A stretch of DNA of 45,958 bases from contig SKJJ01000097.1 of NCBI GenBank assembly GCA_007115975.1, positions 1-45,958 on the forward strand. The letters are read 5' to 3'. This document shows positions 1-9,036 of the stretch, one piece after another. The notes below the pieces were generated by a model, which worked only from the letters and a program-made list of their open reading frames with translations, did not search any database and was not told where the DNA came from. The position numbers and the translations under genes were made by a program. The first letter of the stretch is position 1. Every line of letters begins with the position of its first letter. The DNA is from Chitinispirillum sp. Its GTDB lineage: Bacteria; Fibrobacterota; Chitinivibrionia; Chitinivibrionales; Chitinispirillaceae.

Positions 1-280
1 ATAACACAGGAAGGTTAACAGAAATGAAAAAGGTCGGTAGAAAAACTGGAATCAGTACATTAATCAAAACTATATTGAAATAGGCAAACTAAATTAAGTA
101 AATGAGGCTTCTGCTTTAGGTTACCTGTTTGTTACGCTACCAATATGTTTACATGTATAGTGATTAATGCGGTACCAACTTACACCGCTGAAACCACCAC
201 TGCTGCTCAAACAGAGTGCTCCCGTTTTCGGGAGCAGTCGCAGTGTTTTCTGTTTCCGGGATTCTCTTTGTCAGTACAAA
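1..280. other. Left edge, no supported gene
   Basis: This stretch is AT-rich and holds no gene I can support. A 19-codon ORF opens at 24 behind a good ribosome-binding sequence (AGGAAGG), but nothing identifies it as real. The only clear structure is the hairpin at 217-236, described separately. Confidence 0.4.
217..236 (-). terminator. Hairpin downstream of the aldo/keto reductase
   Basis: TGCTCCCG, a TTTT loop and CGGGAGCA form a perfect 8-bp stem about 45 bp beyond the stop codon of the leftward reductase gene. There is no strong U-tract on the leftward strand, so its role as an intrinsic terminator is only likely. Confidence 0.4.
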
Positions 281-1099
281 CTAAAACTCTGCCCATGGAG
301 GATTAACCAGACGTTCATCCCTGTTGCACTCCTCCATTAGGGACATCTCTTCGGGAGTTAAGTCGATAAACTGAGATTGATAGTTCTCATTTATATGTTC
401 AGGTGTTGATGCCTTGGGGATTGAAACTATCTGTTTTTGCATAAGCCAGGCTAAGGAGAGTTGCTGGGCACTGATATCTTTACGCTCTGCAAGGTTTTGA
501 ATCACCTGATGATGACTGACCTTTCCTCTGGCAATGGGGGAGTAAGCGGTGAGGACAATTTTCTGTTGTCCGCAATATTCATACAGTTCTCTTTGATTTA
601 GCAGAGGATGATATTCCACCTGATTATTGCAGATTGGCAGCTTATTCAGTGCAAGTGCCTCCTTGAGGTGTTTAATAGTAAAATTGCTGACGCCTGCGCT
701 TCGTATCATTTTTTGTTCGGTAAGATCATGGAGTGCATCCAGAGTTTCTCCGATAGGAATGGAGCTGTTGGGCCAGTGAATGAGAAGAAGGTCGATGTAA
801 TCGGTTTGAAGTTTTTCCAGAGAGCTCTTACACTGTTCGATCACCTTGCCGTATTGTAAACCGACTCTGCTTATTTTTGTAGTGATAAAAATATTCGACC
901 TGTTTACCCCTGAATCATCAATTCCGTGCGCCACGGCTTCTTCGTTATCGTATGCAACGGCTGTGTCGATATGAACGTAACCGGTATTCAGTGCTTCACT
1001 TACTGCTCTGGTGCACTCTTTTCCGGTAAGACGGTAGGTGCCAAAGCCGAGGAGAGGGATTTGGTAACCACTTTTAAGTACTAATTTTTTAACGCTCAT
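281..1099 (-). CDS. Aldo/keto reductase (DkgB-like)
   Basis: Predicted cytosolic NADPH-dependent oxidoreductase of the aldo/keto reductase superfamily, about 272 residues, normal for a single (beta/alpha)8 barrel. The catalytic tetrad is visible: Asp45 and Tyr50 in HIDTAVAYDNEE, Lys75 in ITTKI and His108 in LLIHWP. A GVSNF motif follows, and IPKAS near the C-terminus is the usual NADP-phosphate-binding stretch. I chose the ATG at 1099 because AAGGGG sits about 7 bases upstream; a 14-codon upstream extension lacks a ribosome-binding site. It is most like 2,5-diketo-gluconate / methylglyoxal reductases, but the substrate cannot be read from sequence. It stands alone, with a hairpin after its stop. 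Confidence 0.9.
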   Translation of the reverse strand: MSVKKLVLKSGYQIPLLGFGTYRLTGKECTRAVSEALNTGYVHIDTAVAYDNEEAVAHGIDDSGVNRSNIFITTKISRVGLQYGKVIEQCKSSLEKLQTDYIDLLLIHWPNSSIPIGETLDALHDLTEQKMIRSAGVSNFTIKHLKEALALNKLPICNNQVEYHPLLNQRELYEYCGQQKIVLTAYSPIARGKVSHHQVIQNLAERKDISAQQLSLAWLMQKQIVSIPKASTPEHINENYQSQFIDLTPEEMSLMEECNRDERLVNPPWAEF

Positions 1100-1810
1100 A
1101 GTTGACCCCTTATGATTAAAAAGTACTCTTTTTAAATACATGTCTACTGCAAATCATGTTCTTAACCAAAATACAAAGAAGTCAGATAACAATCAATTAC
1201 GGGGACAAACGGTATAAGACGTTATTCCCCTATGAGTGGGTCAACCTATTTTGGTTGTTTTTAGACCTTCTCCGCACCGTTCACCAAAAAGTAAAGAATT
1301 TCCTTTGTACCATTGGTCTTTTTAGTAGATTGTGTTCAGGAGAATTACAGCTTAACAAAAGGGTTGAAACGAATTGTCTTAAAACAAGACAAGTCATTAC
1401 TTTGACAGTAAAACAAGGACAAGAATACCAAAGAGCCTTATACAATTATATAAGGGGTTCCGAAAGGGAAAACGGACTAAAAGAAAAAACACTATGAGGA
1501 CACTACTAGAAACAAACTGAGTGTGTGGTGGAAAAAGCCCGACTCTTTTCTGTCAACCAAACGAGGCAAAGCATATAAGTGGCAGGAATTCGCTCAAATG
1601 GTAAGCCTGGGGCAGACGAAGGAGGGCTATGAAATTCTGCTGGTTACGGTAGAGAATTGTACCACCGTTAAAGCAGGCGCTGCGCCGGGGCTTGATTCGC
1701 TGCGAGTCGCTATTTGAATACACAGAATTCATCTTTTTATCCCAAAGGGGCAACGCAGTCCCGGGTTTCTTACCCGGGACGCTTCTGTTTCCGTTTCGTT
1801 TTTCGCTGTC
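1100..1810. other. About 700 bp without a recognised gene
   Basis: Two rightward ORFs (1156-1497, 113 codons; 1523-1717, 64 codons) and a leftward one (1553-1753) lie here. None has a convincing ribosome-binding site or a family I recognise. The first part is notably AT-rich and its base composition changes near 1500, so the stretch may be a remnant of inserted DNA. It ends in the hairpin at 1758-1780. Confidence 0.4.
1758..1780 (-). terminator. GC-rich hairpin downstream of aspartokinase
   Basis: GTCCCGGGT, a 5-base loop and ACCCGGGAC form a perfect 9-bp stem 30 bp beyond the aspartokinase stop. The leftward strand has no U-tract; the rightward strand is T-rich after it. It is probably a terminator or 3' end stabiliser for the leftward transcript. 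Confidence 0.45.
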
Positions 1811-3169
1811 TCAAAACAGCTCTTTATACAGCGCATTCACCGCCTTTTTCTCATCAGATGCATCGATACCAAAGATGATACTGATTTCGCTGCTTCCCTG
1901 GTTGACCATTTTAATGTTTACACCCGCCTTTGCGAGGGCGTTTGCGGCCTGGGCCAGAACCCCGACTTTATGCAGCAGCCCTTCACCGACAACTGAAACA
2001 AGAGCAATGCCAAACTCTGTTTTGATCTCATCTGGCGTAAGCTCATCACCGATTTTTCTGATGATCTGATTGACCGTTTCGGGCTTGAGCTGATCCTGTT
2101 CGAGGATGACTGAGATATTGTCGACTCCAGAGGGGCAGTGTTCATAAGAGAGGTCCATATTCTCAAGAATGGAAAGGATTTTTCTGCCAAAGCCCTTTTC
2201 ACGGTTCATTAGAAATTTCTGCAGGGTAAAGCTGCAGTACCCGCCTCCGGAAGCCACACCAATGACATCCCGCTCATCAGGGAGTCGTTCATAGGCGATA
2301 AGTGTTCCAGGGTTATCGGTGTTGTTGGTGTTTCTGAGTCTGATTGGTATTTTTTTACGCATTATCGGCTTGACAGCCTCTTCGTGCAGCACATTGAAAC
2401 CGATATAAGAGAGTTCTCTCATCTCCTTGTAAGTCAGAGCGGTGATCTGTGCAGGATTTTCTACCATTTTTGGGTGAGCACTGAATATCCCATCCACATC
2501 CGACCAGTTCTCATACTCAGCAGCATCGATAGCCTCGGCAACGATTGCACCGGTAAGGTCACTTCCACCTCTGCTGAAAGTAGCAATATCACCCTCCGCG
2601 GTATAGCCGAAGAATCCTGGGAAAACAACAACCTGTTCGGCGCAGATCTTTTTGAGCGATGCCATCTTCATCTCCACCTCCTCTATGGGCTGAGCATCAC
2701 CGAAATCGGGGGTAACGATCAATCCAGCATCTTTTGGAGAGATGTAGGTCGCTTTAATACCTGTGGTGTTGAGATAGTCGGCAAACAGCTGGTTGTGGAT
2801 ATCTTCACCAGAGGCTACGATCAGATCCCGGAATTTTTCAGGATTGTCTTTTGGGGCCAGGAGCCGCTGATCCAGCTTCTCCAGCACTTCATCCAGACGG
2901 CCTCGGGAGATACCGAGGGGTTCGTAAATATTTAAGTATCGGTTTTTAATCTCCTGGAGGGTTGCGTCAGTTTTTTTGCCACTGAGAGCAGTGTTGGTGA
3001 TCTCAATTAGAAGATCTGTAACCTTTACGCTGAAAGTTTCACTTTTCCCCGGTGCGGAGAGAACGACACAGCGGCGCTGAGAATTAAGACCAAGAATGTG
3101 AACAATCTGTTTGAGTTTTTCACTGGTAGCAACTGAACTGCCGCCAAATTTACTGACTATAAATTCCAT
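1811..3169 (-). CDS. Aspartate kinase, monofunctional
   Basis: Aspartokinase (EC 2.7.2.4) catalyses the first step from aspartate to lysine, threonine, methionine and diaminopimelate. The N-terminus has the amino-acid-kinase signature KFGGSSVA; FSRGGSDLTGA near residue 230 binds substrate and nucleotide. Two ACT repeats form the C-terminus (FGRKILSILENMDLSYE and VSVVGEGLLHKVGVLAQ), so feedback control by end-product amino acids is expected. Its 452 residues fit a stand-alone LysC-type enzyme with no homoserine dehydrogenase domain. GGAG lies 8 bases before the ATG. An AraC-type regulator gene ends only 18 bp upstream in the same direction, so the two are probably co-transcribed. Confidence 0.93.
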   Translation of the reverse strand: MEFIVSKFGGSSVATSEKLKQIVHILGLNSQRRCVVLSAPGKSETFSVKVTDLLIEITNTALSGKKTDATLQEIKNRYLNIYEPLGISRGRLDEVLEKLDQRLLAPKDNPEKFRDLIVASGEDIHNQLFADYLNTTGIKATYISPKDAGLIVTPDFGDAQPIEEVEMKMASLKKICAEQVVVFPGFFGYTAEGDIATFSRGGSDLTGAIVAEAIDAAEYENWSDVDGIFSAHPKMVENPAQITALTYKEMRELSYIGFNVLHEEAVKPIMRKKIPIRLRNTNNTDNPGTLIAYERLPDERDVIGVASGGGYCSFTLQKFLMNREKGFGRKILSILENMDLSYEHCPSGVDNISVILEQDQLKPETVNQIIRKIGDELTPDEIKTEFGIALVSVVGEGLLHKVGVLAQAANALAKAGVNIKMVNQGSSEISIIFGIDASDEKKAVNALYKELF

Positions 3170-3187
3170 GAACTGTACTCCGTATGT

Positions 3188-4165
3188 TTAGAAAGAAATT
3201 TGTTGTGGTTTGCTCTGGGATGTGTCTCTGTAATCCTGTGGGGTTACTCCGCACACCTTTTTGAAAGCACGGGTAAAAGAGTTGCTGTTTGGGTAGCCGA
3301 TTTTTGCAGCTATATCACTGATATGGATCTGGCTTGTTTCAAGGTAGTGTTTTGCGTATTCCATGCGCACCTTTTTCATATACTGATAAAGTGTGTTGCC
3401 GGTCTCTTTTTTGAAGATAATGTTGAGATAGTTTATATCGACGCCGCACTCTTTTTCCAGCTCATCCTGGTGTTTCATGGAGTTATAATTGGAATTCATG
3501 AAGTTTTTGGCTTTTGCGACAAAACTTTTAGCCTTGTTTTTGGGGAACTGTGTCTGCTCAATGAGAAGGAGGTTTTTCTTAAACAACACAACAAGTATTT
3601 CAAGAAGCCGGGATATGCTTGCCAGACCCAGAATTTCTCTACCGGTCGAGATTACCAGTAAGAGATCGAAAATCAGGTTTTCGAAGTAGGTTCTGTAGGC
3701 ATCATCGAGGTTGAGTTTTCCCTCAATTTCGGTATTCCAGAAGCACTTTGCCTTCTGGGAGGGGCTGAGGCTAAAAAGAACCTGAAAACACTCAAAGTTA
3801 CCTTTTTGGTGCAGATAGCTGTGGCGTTCACCTTTCTCCATCACTCCCAGAAGTCCTGGTCGGGCAGTTCCGAAGCTGTTACGGGTGACATTCTGGAGAA
3901 TACCGTTACCTTCAACCTGGTACCACAATCTGTAACAATCTTGTTGAAATTTAATTGGAAAAGTGGTATGATTGTTAGCGGTTGCAGTTGGGAGTATAAG
4001 GTAGTCCAAGGAGTGAATCTCAATTTTTAATCTTGAAAGTTCCACTGCAGGCGTATCATTCCAGCTCTCAAGACAACAAAATGTCTTTAGCCCCGGCAAA
4101 GATGGATGGTCTTTGTATACCGGGTTTTTAAAATTGGCGAGTATTTCGTGGCGATTTGGAAACAT
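3188..4165 (-). CDS. AraC-family transcriptional regulator
   Basis: DNA-binding regulator of 325 residues. The N-terminal ~200 residues look like a cupin-type sensing domain (for example GVMEKGERHSYLHQKGNFECF). The C-terminal ~100 residues are a double helix-turn-helix AraC domain with the family signature HISDIAAKIGYPNSNSFTRAFKK followed by GVTPQDYR (the signature is contiguous in the protein; here only its first and last parts matter: ISDIAAKIGY and FTRAFKK). It lies immediately upstream of aspartokinase, 18 bp apart, and divergent from the sigma-factor gene across a 99-bp shared promoter region. Its ligand is unknown; a sugar or osmolyte would be typical. Control of aspartokinase is only suggested by position. 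Confidence 0.88.
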   Translation of the reverse strand: MFPNRHEILANFKNPVYKDHPSLPGLKTFCCLESWNDTPAVELSRLKIEIHSLDYLILPTATANNHTTFPIKFQQDCYRLWYQVEGNGILQNVTRNSFGTARPGLLGVMEKGERHSYLHQKGNFECFQVLFSLSPSQKAKCFWNTEIEGKLNLDDAYRTYFENLIFDLLLVISTGREILGLASISRLLEILVVLFKKNLLLIEQTQFPKNKAKSFVAKAKNFMNSNYNSMKHQDELEKECGVDINYLNIIFKKETGNTLYQYMKKVRMEYAKHYLETSQIHISDIAAKIGYPNSNSFTRAFKKVCGVTPQDYRDTSQSKPQQISF

Positions 4166-4199
4166 AAAGAGTAAAAATATATTATGTAAGCGCTTGTTG

Positions 4200-4229
4200 T
4201 TGGAAATAAGATCAGGCAGGGTATATATT
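4200..4229 (+). promoter_or_regulatory. Possible sigma70-type promoter for the sigma factor
   Basis: TTGGAA (4200-4205) followed after 16-18 bp by TATATA/TATATT (4222-4229), about 35 bp before the sigma-factor start codon. The spacing is right, but AT-rich sequence makes chance matches common. Confidence 0.4.
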
Positions 4230-4264
4230 AAATAATCAAGATTTTATAAGGAAGCATTGATAAT

Positions 4265-5125
4265 ATGGCACCACAAAATGACGGCAGATTCATAACAGAA
4301 GAAGGCTCGCTTGCTCTTTACCTCAAAGAGATCAGCAAAAACAAGTCATTGAAACTTGAGGAAGAGGCCGTTCTTGCTGTACGAATTCGCAAAGGAGACC
4401 GTAAGGCTCTAGAAGAGCTGGTTAAAGCAAATTTACGATTCGTTGTCAGTGTATCCAGAAATTATCAAAATCAGGGCTTGCCACTGAGTGATCTGATTAA
4501 TGAAGGTAATCTGGGGTTAATACGTGCTGCCAAACGGTTTGATGAGAAGAAAAACTTTAAATTTATCTCTTATGCGGTGTGGTGGATCCGACAGGCGATT
4601 CTACAGGCACTGGCTGAGCAGTCACGTATCATAAAACTTCCGCTCAACAGAGTTGGCGCGATACATAAAATTGGTAAGGCTCAGGGGCGTCTTGAGCAGA
4701 AGTATCGCAGGGCACCCAATGTCAAGGAGATTGCTCAGGATCTGTCGATTGAGGAAAGCGAGGTCCAGGAGACCATAAAAATTGGTAACAGCCACATGTC
4801 TCTTGATGCACCTCTGCTGCAGGGGGAGGATTCCAAACTGATGGATGTCCTTCAGGATAAAGAACAGTCCCGTCCAGATGATGGCGTGATGGATATTTCT
4901 CTTCAGGAGGAGATCGAAAAGACGCTGGATACCCTCTCAGAGAGAGAGAAGGAGGTTGTCAAGCTCTATTTTGGTATTGGAGAGGATATCGCCCATACTC
5001 TTGAGGAGATCGGACAACGATTTAACCTTACACGGGAACGGGTACGACAGATAAAGGAGAAGGCATTGAAGCGGCTGAAGCACTCTTCCAGAAGTAAACG
5101 TCTGAATATGTACAGAAATCAGTAG
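4265..5125 (+). CDS. RNA polymerase sigma-70 factor, RpoD/SigA type without region 1.1
   Basis: Sigma factor of 286 residues that directs RNA polymerase to promoters. Region 1.2 is at the N-terminus (SLALYLKEISK). Region 2 contains LVKANLRFVVSVSRNYQ and the promoter-contacting YAVWWIRQAILQAL. Region 3 follows (LPLNRVGAIHKI), and region 4 ends with the helix-turn-helix LTRERVRQIKEKALKRLKH. The strong match to the primary-sigma consensus suggests a housekeeping factor, but it lacks region 1.1 and is short, as in Bacteroidetes-type primary sigmas; a group 2 paralogue is possible. AAGGAAG precedes the ATG. A bidirectional terminator follows at 5172. Confidence 0.9.
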   Translation: MAPQNDGRFITEEGSLALYLKEISKNKSLKLEEEAVLAVRIRKGDRKALEELVKANLRFVVSVSRNYQNQGLPLSDLINEGNLGLIRAAKRFDEKKNFKFISYAVWWIRQAILQALAEQSRIIKLPLNRVGAIHKIGKAQGRLEQKYRRAPNVKEIAQDLSIEESEVQETIKIGNSHMSLDAPLLQGEDSKLMDVLQDKEQSRPDDGVMDISLQEEIEKTLDTLSEREKEVVKLYFGIGEDIAHTLEEIGQRFNLTRERVRQIKEKALKRLKHSSRSKRLNMYRNQ

Positions 5126-5171
5126 TGATTGGGCCGACAGTAAAAAATCAGGAGAAAAAAATGGTCAATGT

Positions 5172-5212
5172 AAAGAAGGGGTCCAATAAGAGATATGGAC
5201 CCCTTCTTTTTT
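5172..5212. terminator. Bidirectional rho-independent terminator
   Basis: AAAGAAGGGGTCCA and TGGACCCCTTCTTT pair perfectly over 14 bp around a 10-base loop. The rightward strand ends in six T; the leftward strand has AAA before the stem, giving a short U-tract in that direction. It lies between convergent genes (sigma factor and the 5212-5790 gene), and its last base touches the stop codon of the latter. Confidence 0.9.
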
Positions 5213-5790
5213 CAGAGCGTAGTCGCTTTTTTCAGGATCTGTTTGATTACCCCCCGAAAAGCGTCCTGTAGTACCGATTCAGCCTGATAGGTGGTATTTA
5301 CTGCAGTACGTTCATTTTCGGTCTCAACAATGAATGTTGTTGTGTTTTTTCTATCTGCTGCACTCATTATTCTGATTTCGATAATGATAAAGCATCGCAT
5401 TTTCTGGTGCAGAAACCGCGATTCCTCCTCCATTCTTATAGCCACAATGGTGGCATTGAGAATGAAATCTACATCTCCCTCATTGTCCACCAATAAACCC
5501 TGTGAGTCAAAAATAGCGCCAAGGGAGCGCTTTAGTGCCACCGCCGGATCGGGGGATGCAACAAGGGGGGATTGAGTACGGCGACTGGTACGTGTGTAAC
5601 CCAGTACGGCTGTCTGGGCATGTTCTGATGAATCAACTACTGTTCCTATAAAAAATGATCTGGGCCTGCTGGGTCTTATCTCTGTTGTGATACTGTCTGG
5701 TACGGGGTTTATTTTGATCGGATCAGTCAACTCTTTTGCGAATACTACTGCGACAAAGATAAGTGTGAAAAATAGAGATTGGTGTACCAT
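5212..5790 (-). CDS. Small secreted protein of unknown function
   Basis: Predicted exported protein of 192 residues. The start at 5790 gives a clean signal peptide (MVHQSLFFTLIFVAVVFA); an upstream ATG at 5850 would add 20 polar residues before it. GGAGA lies about 12 bases before the chosen start. The mature part shows a pattern of an N-terminal strand, a helix with AVALKRSLGAIFDSQG, a strand with VDFILNATIVAI and a long C-terminal helix (SVLQDAFRGVIKQILKK). This arrangement recalls YajG/LptE-like small envelope proteins, but there is no lipobox Cys and the match is weak. I do not assign a function. Confidence 0.65.
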   Translation of the reverse strand: MVHQSLFFTLIFVAVVFAKELTDPIKINPVPDSITTEIRPSRPRSFFIGTVVDSSEHAQTAVLGYTRTSRRTQSPLVASPDPAVALKRSLGAIFDSQGLLVDNEGDVDFILNATIVAIRMEEESRFLHQKMRCFIIIEIRIMSAADRKNTTTFIVETENERTAVNTTYQAESVLQDAFRGVIKQILKKATTL

Positions 5791-6014
5791 TTTTGTATAG
5801 GTCTCCTGAGACAATGAGTATTGTGAAGATCGATAAAAGTCTATTAACACAAAGATATGTTTTGCCAGTTAATGATCTCCAGAATAGAAAAGGTGTTTTG
5901 GAACGATTTGGAAAAGAAAAGAAATAGGTGTCCGTAATTTATATTAAAAATATGAGTCTGAGGGCAGGCCAGGGTTCTCCTTGCGCCTGCAGTCTTCTGC
6001 CACGGAGAATACTT

Positions 6015-7091
6015 ATGATAATTCACATGAAGAAAAGTGCTACTGAGGAGCAGCAACAAAAGGTCCTTGAAAGAATTAGCGATATAGGCTTTAATTATGA
6101 GATAATTCATGGCTCAACCGGAATTGACGTTGTTGGGGTACTGGGGGATCTCTCCGGAGTTGAGGAGAGTTACTTTGGGGAACTTGATGGCGTTGATAAG
6201 GTTATAAGAATTTCAAAGCCGTACAAGCTGGTTTCAAGGGAGTACTCTGCTGCATCAAAAATAGCCATAGCAGGAGATGTTGAGATCGGAGGCCGCGAAC
6301 TTTCCTGGATGGCCGGTCCGTGCTCCCTTGAGAGTGAACAGCAGGTTATGGCTATCGCATCATATATAAAAAAAGCTGGTGTAACAATCATGAGAGGCGG
6401 GGCATACAAACCAAGGACGTCACCGTACAGCTTTCAGGGTATGGGCCTTGAGGGGCTTAAACTTCTGGCAAGGGTGAGAGATTCATACGGACTCAAGATA
6501 ATAACTGAAGCTACCGGTTTGCACCGGCATATGAATGGTGACGGAACGCTGGAGAAAAGAAGTGTACTCGAGAATGTGATTGAGTATGCAGATATTATTC
6601 AGGTCTGAGCACGTAACATGAAATCCTACGGTTTTCTTCAGGAACTTGCTATTCTTACAAAAGATAATAATAAGCCAATACTCCTCAAGCGGGGTGACTC
6701 CTCAACTCTGAAAGATTTTCTGCTGGCTGCGGAGTATATTGTGTCAAACGGAAATTCCAATGTAATTCTCTGTTTACGAGGAATAAGAACATTTGAAGAG
6801 GATAGTTTTCAGCGTTTTACACCTGATATTGGTGCTATTGCTGTATTGAAAAGGGAATCTAATTTGCCGGTTATCTTTGATCCATCACACTCTACCGGTT
6901 ATCGCTCCAGTGTTGAAGCTGCTACACTGGCTTCGGTTGCAGCAGGAGCTGACGGGATTTTGATCGAGACGCATAATGACCCAGCAAATGCTCACTGTGA
7001 TGGGGAGCAGAGCGTAACAGAGCAGCAGTTGGTTGGGATTAAGGCCAAGGCGGATAAGATAAAGTCGCTGGTTTCAGAAGAGGCCCTCTAA
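6015..7091 (+). pseudogene. 3-deoxy-7-phosphoheptulonate (DAHP) synthase with in-frame TGA
   Basis: The reading frame encodes a type I-beta DAHP synthase, which joins phosphoenolpyruvate and erythrose 4-phosphate in the first step of the shikimate pathway. An N-terminal ferredoxin-like regulatory domain (residues ~1-85) precedes the TIM barrel, with MAGPCSLESE near residue 99, RGGAYKPRTSPYSFQG near 126, FDPSHSTGYR and LIETHNDP. At codon 198 (6606-6608) TGA stands where the family has Gly in I/V-GARN; the frame and homology continue without any gap to 7091. The start at 6015 has GGAG 7 bases upstream. A restart at ATG 6618 would lose the Gly-Ala-Arg-Asn segment that binds phosphoenolpyruvate. 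It is most simply a nonsense mutation of GGA, or a sequencing error. Confidence 0.88.
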
Positions 7092-7299
7092 ATCCAGGAA
7101 GCAGTCGGATAAAAATTGGAATCTGTTCAGTTGGAACCGATCGTTATTTTGTTAATTTATGAGAGCCTCTTTGATCGGTAGTGTTCATTTGCCTTACACC
7201 GGAGTCCGACAGAACAAAGAGTGTGATAAGCAGTGGCCACAAGAAGCTCAGGGTGAGCGGAGAAGAACGTCCCTGCGATTGAGTAAACACTCATGCTAT

Positions 7300-7983
7300 C
7301 TAAATAGTGATAATTGTAAATGTTGCATCAAGAAACACTCCGGCTCTTGGAGGTCGGTGTCCGGGAGGCCACTCAGTTAAGTTTATCCCGAAGTCGAAAT
7401 ACATAAATGGAATAGAGGGGGGATTGATCCTGACACCTCCGATACCAAAGATGTAGAGTCGTGGTCCCCGATGCTCAGAAAAGTCGATTGATGTACCTGT
7501 TTCAAGCATGACCGCCCACATATCGACAACCCAGGCGTGGAATCCAAAATCGCACCCTGCGGAGAACCGGTCACCGATTTGGGTATGGGGAGTAACCACT
7601 GCTTGGGTAACTTCGTTTAGGACAATTCCGTAGGCAACAAACAGCCCAAGGCGTGGGTTTGAACCTCGTCTTATACCGTGCCTCCCTGTTCCCAGGTGTC
7701 CTAAAGAGTAAGCAAGGCCAGCTCCGACAGACACGTTTTCTGCAATGGCAAACTTACCTCCGGCATTTATTCTTCCGATATTATCCACTAGTGAAACCTG
7801 AAGCTGAAGATTGCCGGGGAATGAGTATGATATTTAATGGAGACCAGCCACAAAGTGATCAGGAGGATTGACATGTGCAGTGGGGGTAAAAAAGTAGTGA
7901 GTTGGTTGAGAAGGAGGTATATTAGCGTGAGAAAAATGGGCTGCAGCCGCAATCAGCATGATCAAAAAGGATTTTGGATACAT
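7300..7983 (-). pseudogene. Outer-membrane protein gene interrupted by in-frame TAA
   Basis: Reading leftward from ATG 7983, with GAGG 8 bases upstream, the frame gives a good signal peptide (MYPKSFLIMLIAAAAHFSHA) and then about 29 residues. TAA stands at codon 50 (7834-7836). The same frame then continues without a shift into a beta-strand-rich region rich in Gly and aromatics (FAIAENVSVGAGLAYS, GLFVAYGIVL, FMYFDFGINL) to a stop at 7300. The whole would be 227 residues, the size of a small outer-membrane barrel or surface protein. Translation of the second half alone (from GTG 7788) would lack a signal peptide. I did not identify the family. The gene lies downstream of obg. Confidence 0.7.
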
Positions 7984-8036
7984 GGCTTTACCTCAGTTAA
8001 AATACGGTTTATCACTTATGCCGTTAATACACCAAT

Positions 8037-9020
8037 TCAGCTCTCTGATTTTCTTGAAACAGTGAGCATTTCCCACATTTTTTTTATAACAGTGTCAATG
8101 TTTTCACTGGTTACTGCGGATATCGACAGCCATCCATCAGGAATCTTACCCCTTTTTTCTTCTGGCAGCAGGTCGATTTTGGTCATAATAAAGCATTTTG
8201 GTTTCTCCGCAAGCGCTTCACTGTAAAAGTTAAGCTCTTTGAGCAGAATGGAAGCTTCTTCGAGCGGGTCATCACAAGTAGCCTCAACCAGTATTGCAAG
8301 AACTCTGGTTCTCTCTATATGCCGGAGAAATTTGATACCAAGTCCCTTGCCTTCATGGCAATTTTCAATTAATCCGGGAATGTCTGCCATGACAAATGAT
8401 TCATGAATTGAGGGCAGTTTTACTATTCCAAGGTGAGGTTCTTTGGTTGTAAAGGGATAGTCTGCAATTTTAGGTCTGGCATGGGATATCGAAGTTATAA
8501 AGGTCGATTTGCCTGCATTGGGTCTGCCAACCAGCCCCACATCCGCCAGTACTTTCAGCTCAAGTCTCAGGATCTTCTCTTCACCCGGCTTCCCCTCTTC
8601 GCTGCGCTCAGGATTAGGGTTTTTGAAGTTTGCAAGAGTAGCATTTCCTCTGCCTCCGCGACCAGCCTTTGCTACAACGACTTTTTGATTCTGTTCCAGA
8701 CAGTCAGCTATGGGCTCATTGGTCTCTTTATTGTATACAACGGTTCCAAGAGGAACTTTGATAAGGATATCTTCACCGCTGCGGCCGAACTTATTGGATC
8801 CCTTGCCATGGGCTCCGCGGGAAGCCTTGTAATGGCGTCGGTAAGCGACATCCTGAAGGGTGTGAACCGTTGAGGAGCCAATAAGGATTATGCTGCCACC
8901 CCGTCCACCATTACCCCCGTCGGGACGTCCCTTTGGTTTGTATTTCATTTTTTCATATGAATGGCAACCGTTGCCCCCATCTCCTGCTTTTGCTTCTATC
9001 GTTGCTTCATCAATAAACAT
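8037..9020 (-). CDS. Obg/CgtA GTPase
   Basis: Ribosome-associated GTPase used in large-subunit maturation and growth control. The glycine-rich Obg fold fills residues 1-160 (KAGDGGNG, PDGGNGGRGG). The G domain follows: G1 GRPNAGKST at 165-173, G3 DIPG at 213-216, G4 TKID in place of the common NKxD, and G5 ISA. The 327 residues are the usual length without a C-terminal OCT extension. It lies 16 bp after the small zinc-ribbon gene and 53 bp before the broken outer-membrane protein gene, all leftward. Confidence 0.96.
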   Translation of the reverse strand: MFIDEATIEAKAGDGGNGCHSYEKMKYKPKGRPDGGNGGRGGSIILIGSSTVHTLQDVAYRRHYKASRGAHGKGSNKFGRSGEDILIKVPLGTVVYNKETNEPIADCLEQNQKVVVAKAGRGGRGNATLANFKNPNPERSEEGKPGEEKILRLELKVLADVGLVGRPNAGKSTFITSISHARPKIADYPFTTKEPHLGIVKLPSIHESFVMADIPGLIENCHEGKGLGIKFLRHIERTRVLAILVEATCDDPLEEASILLKELNFYSEALAEKPKCFIMTKIDLLPEEKRGKIPDGWLSISAVTSENIDTVIKKMWEMLTVSRKSES

Positions 9021-9036
9021 ATTCTACTGTATTCCT

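Noticed and set aside
1156..1497. 113-codon ORF after the aldo/keto reductase
   Set aside because: No ribosome-binding site and no recognisable domain; kept only as part of the unexplained region.
2384..2935. 183-codon ORF opposite aspartokinase
   Set aside because: It is the antisense shadow of a well-conserved enzyme.
5161..5271. 36-codon rightward ORF with a good ribosome-binding site after the sigma factor
   Set aside because: It runs through the bidirectional terminator and into the antisense of the next gene; its codons match the hairpin, not a protein.
6606..6608. TGA read as selenocysteine in DAHP synthase
   Set aside because: The family has Gly here, not Cys, and no SECIS-like hairpin follows; a nonsense mutation or sequence error is simpler.
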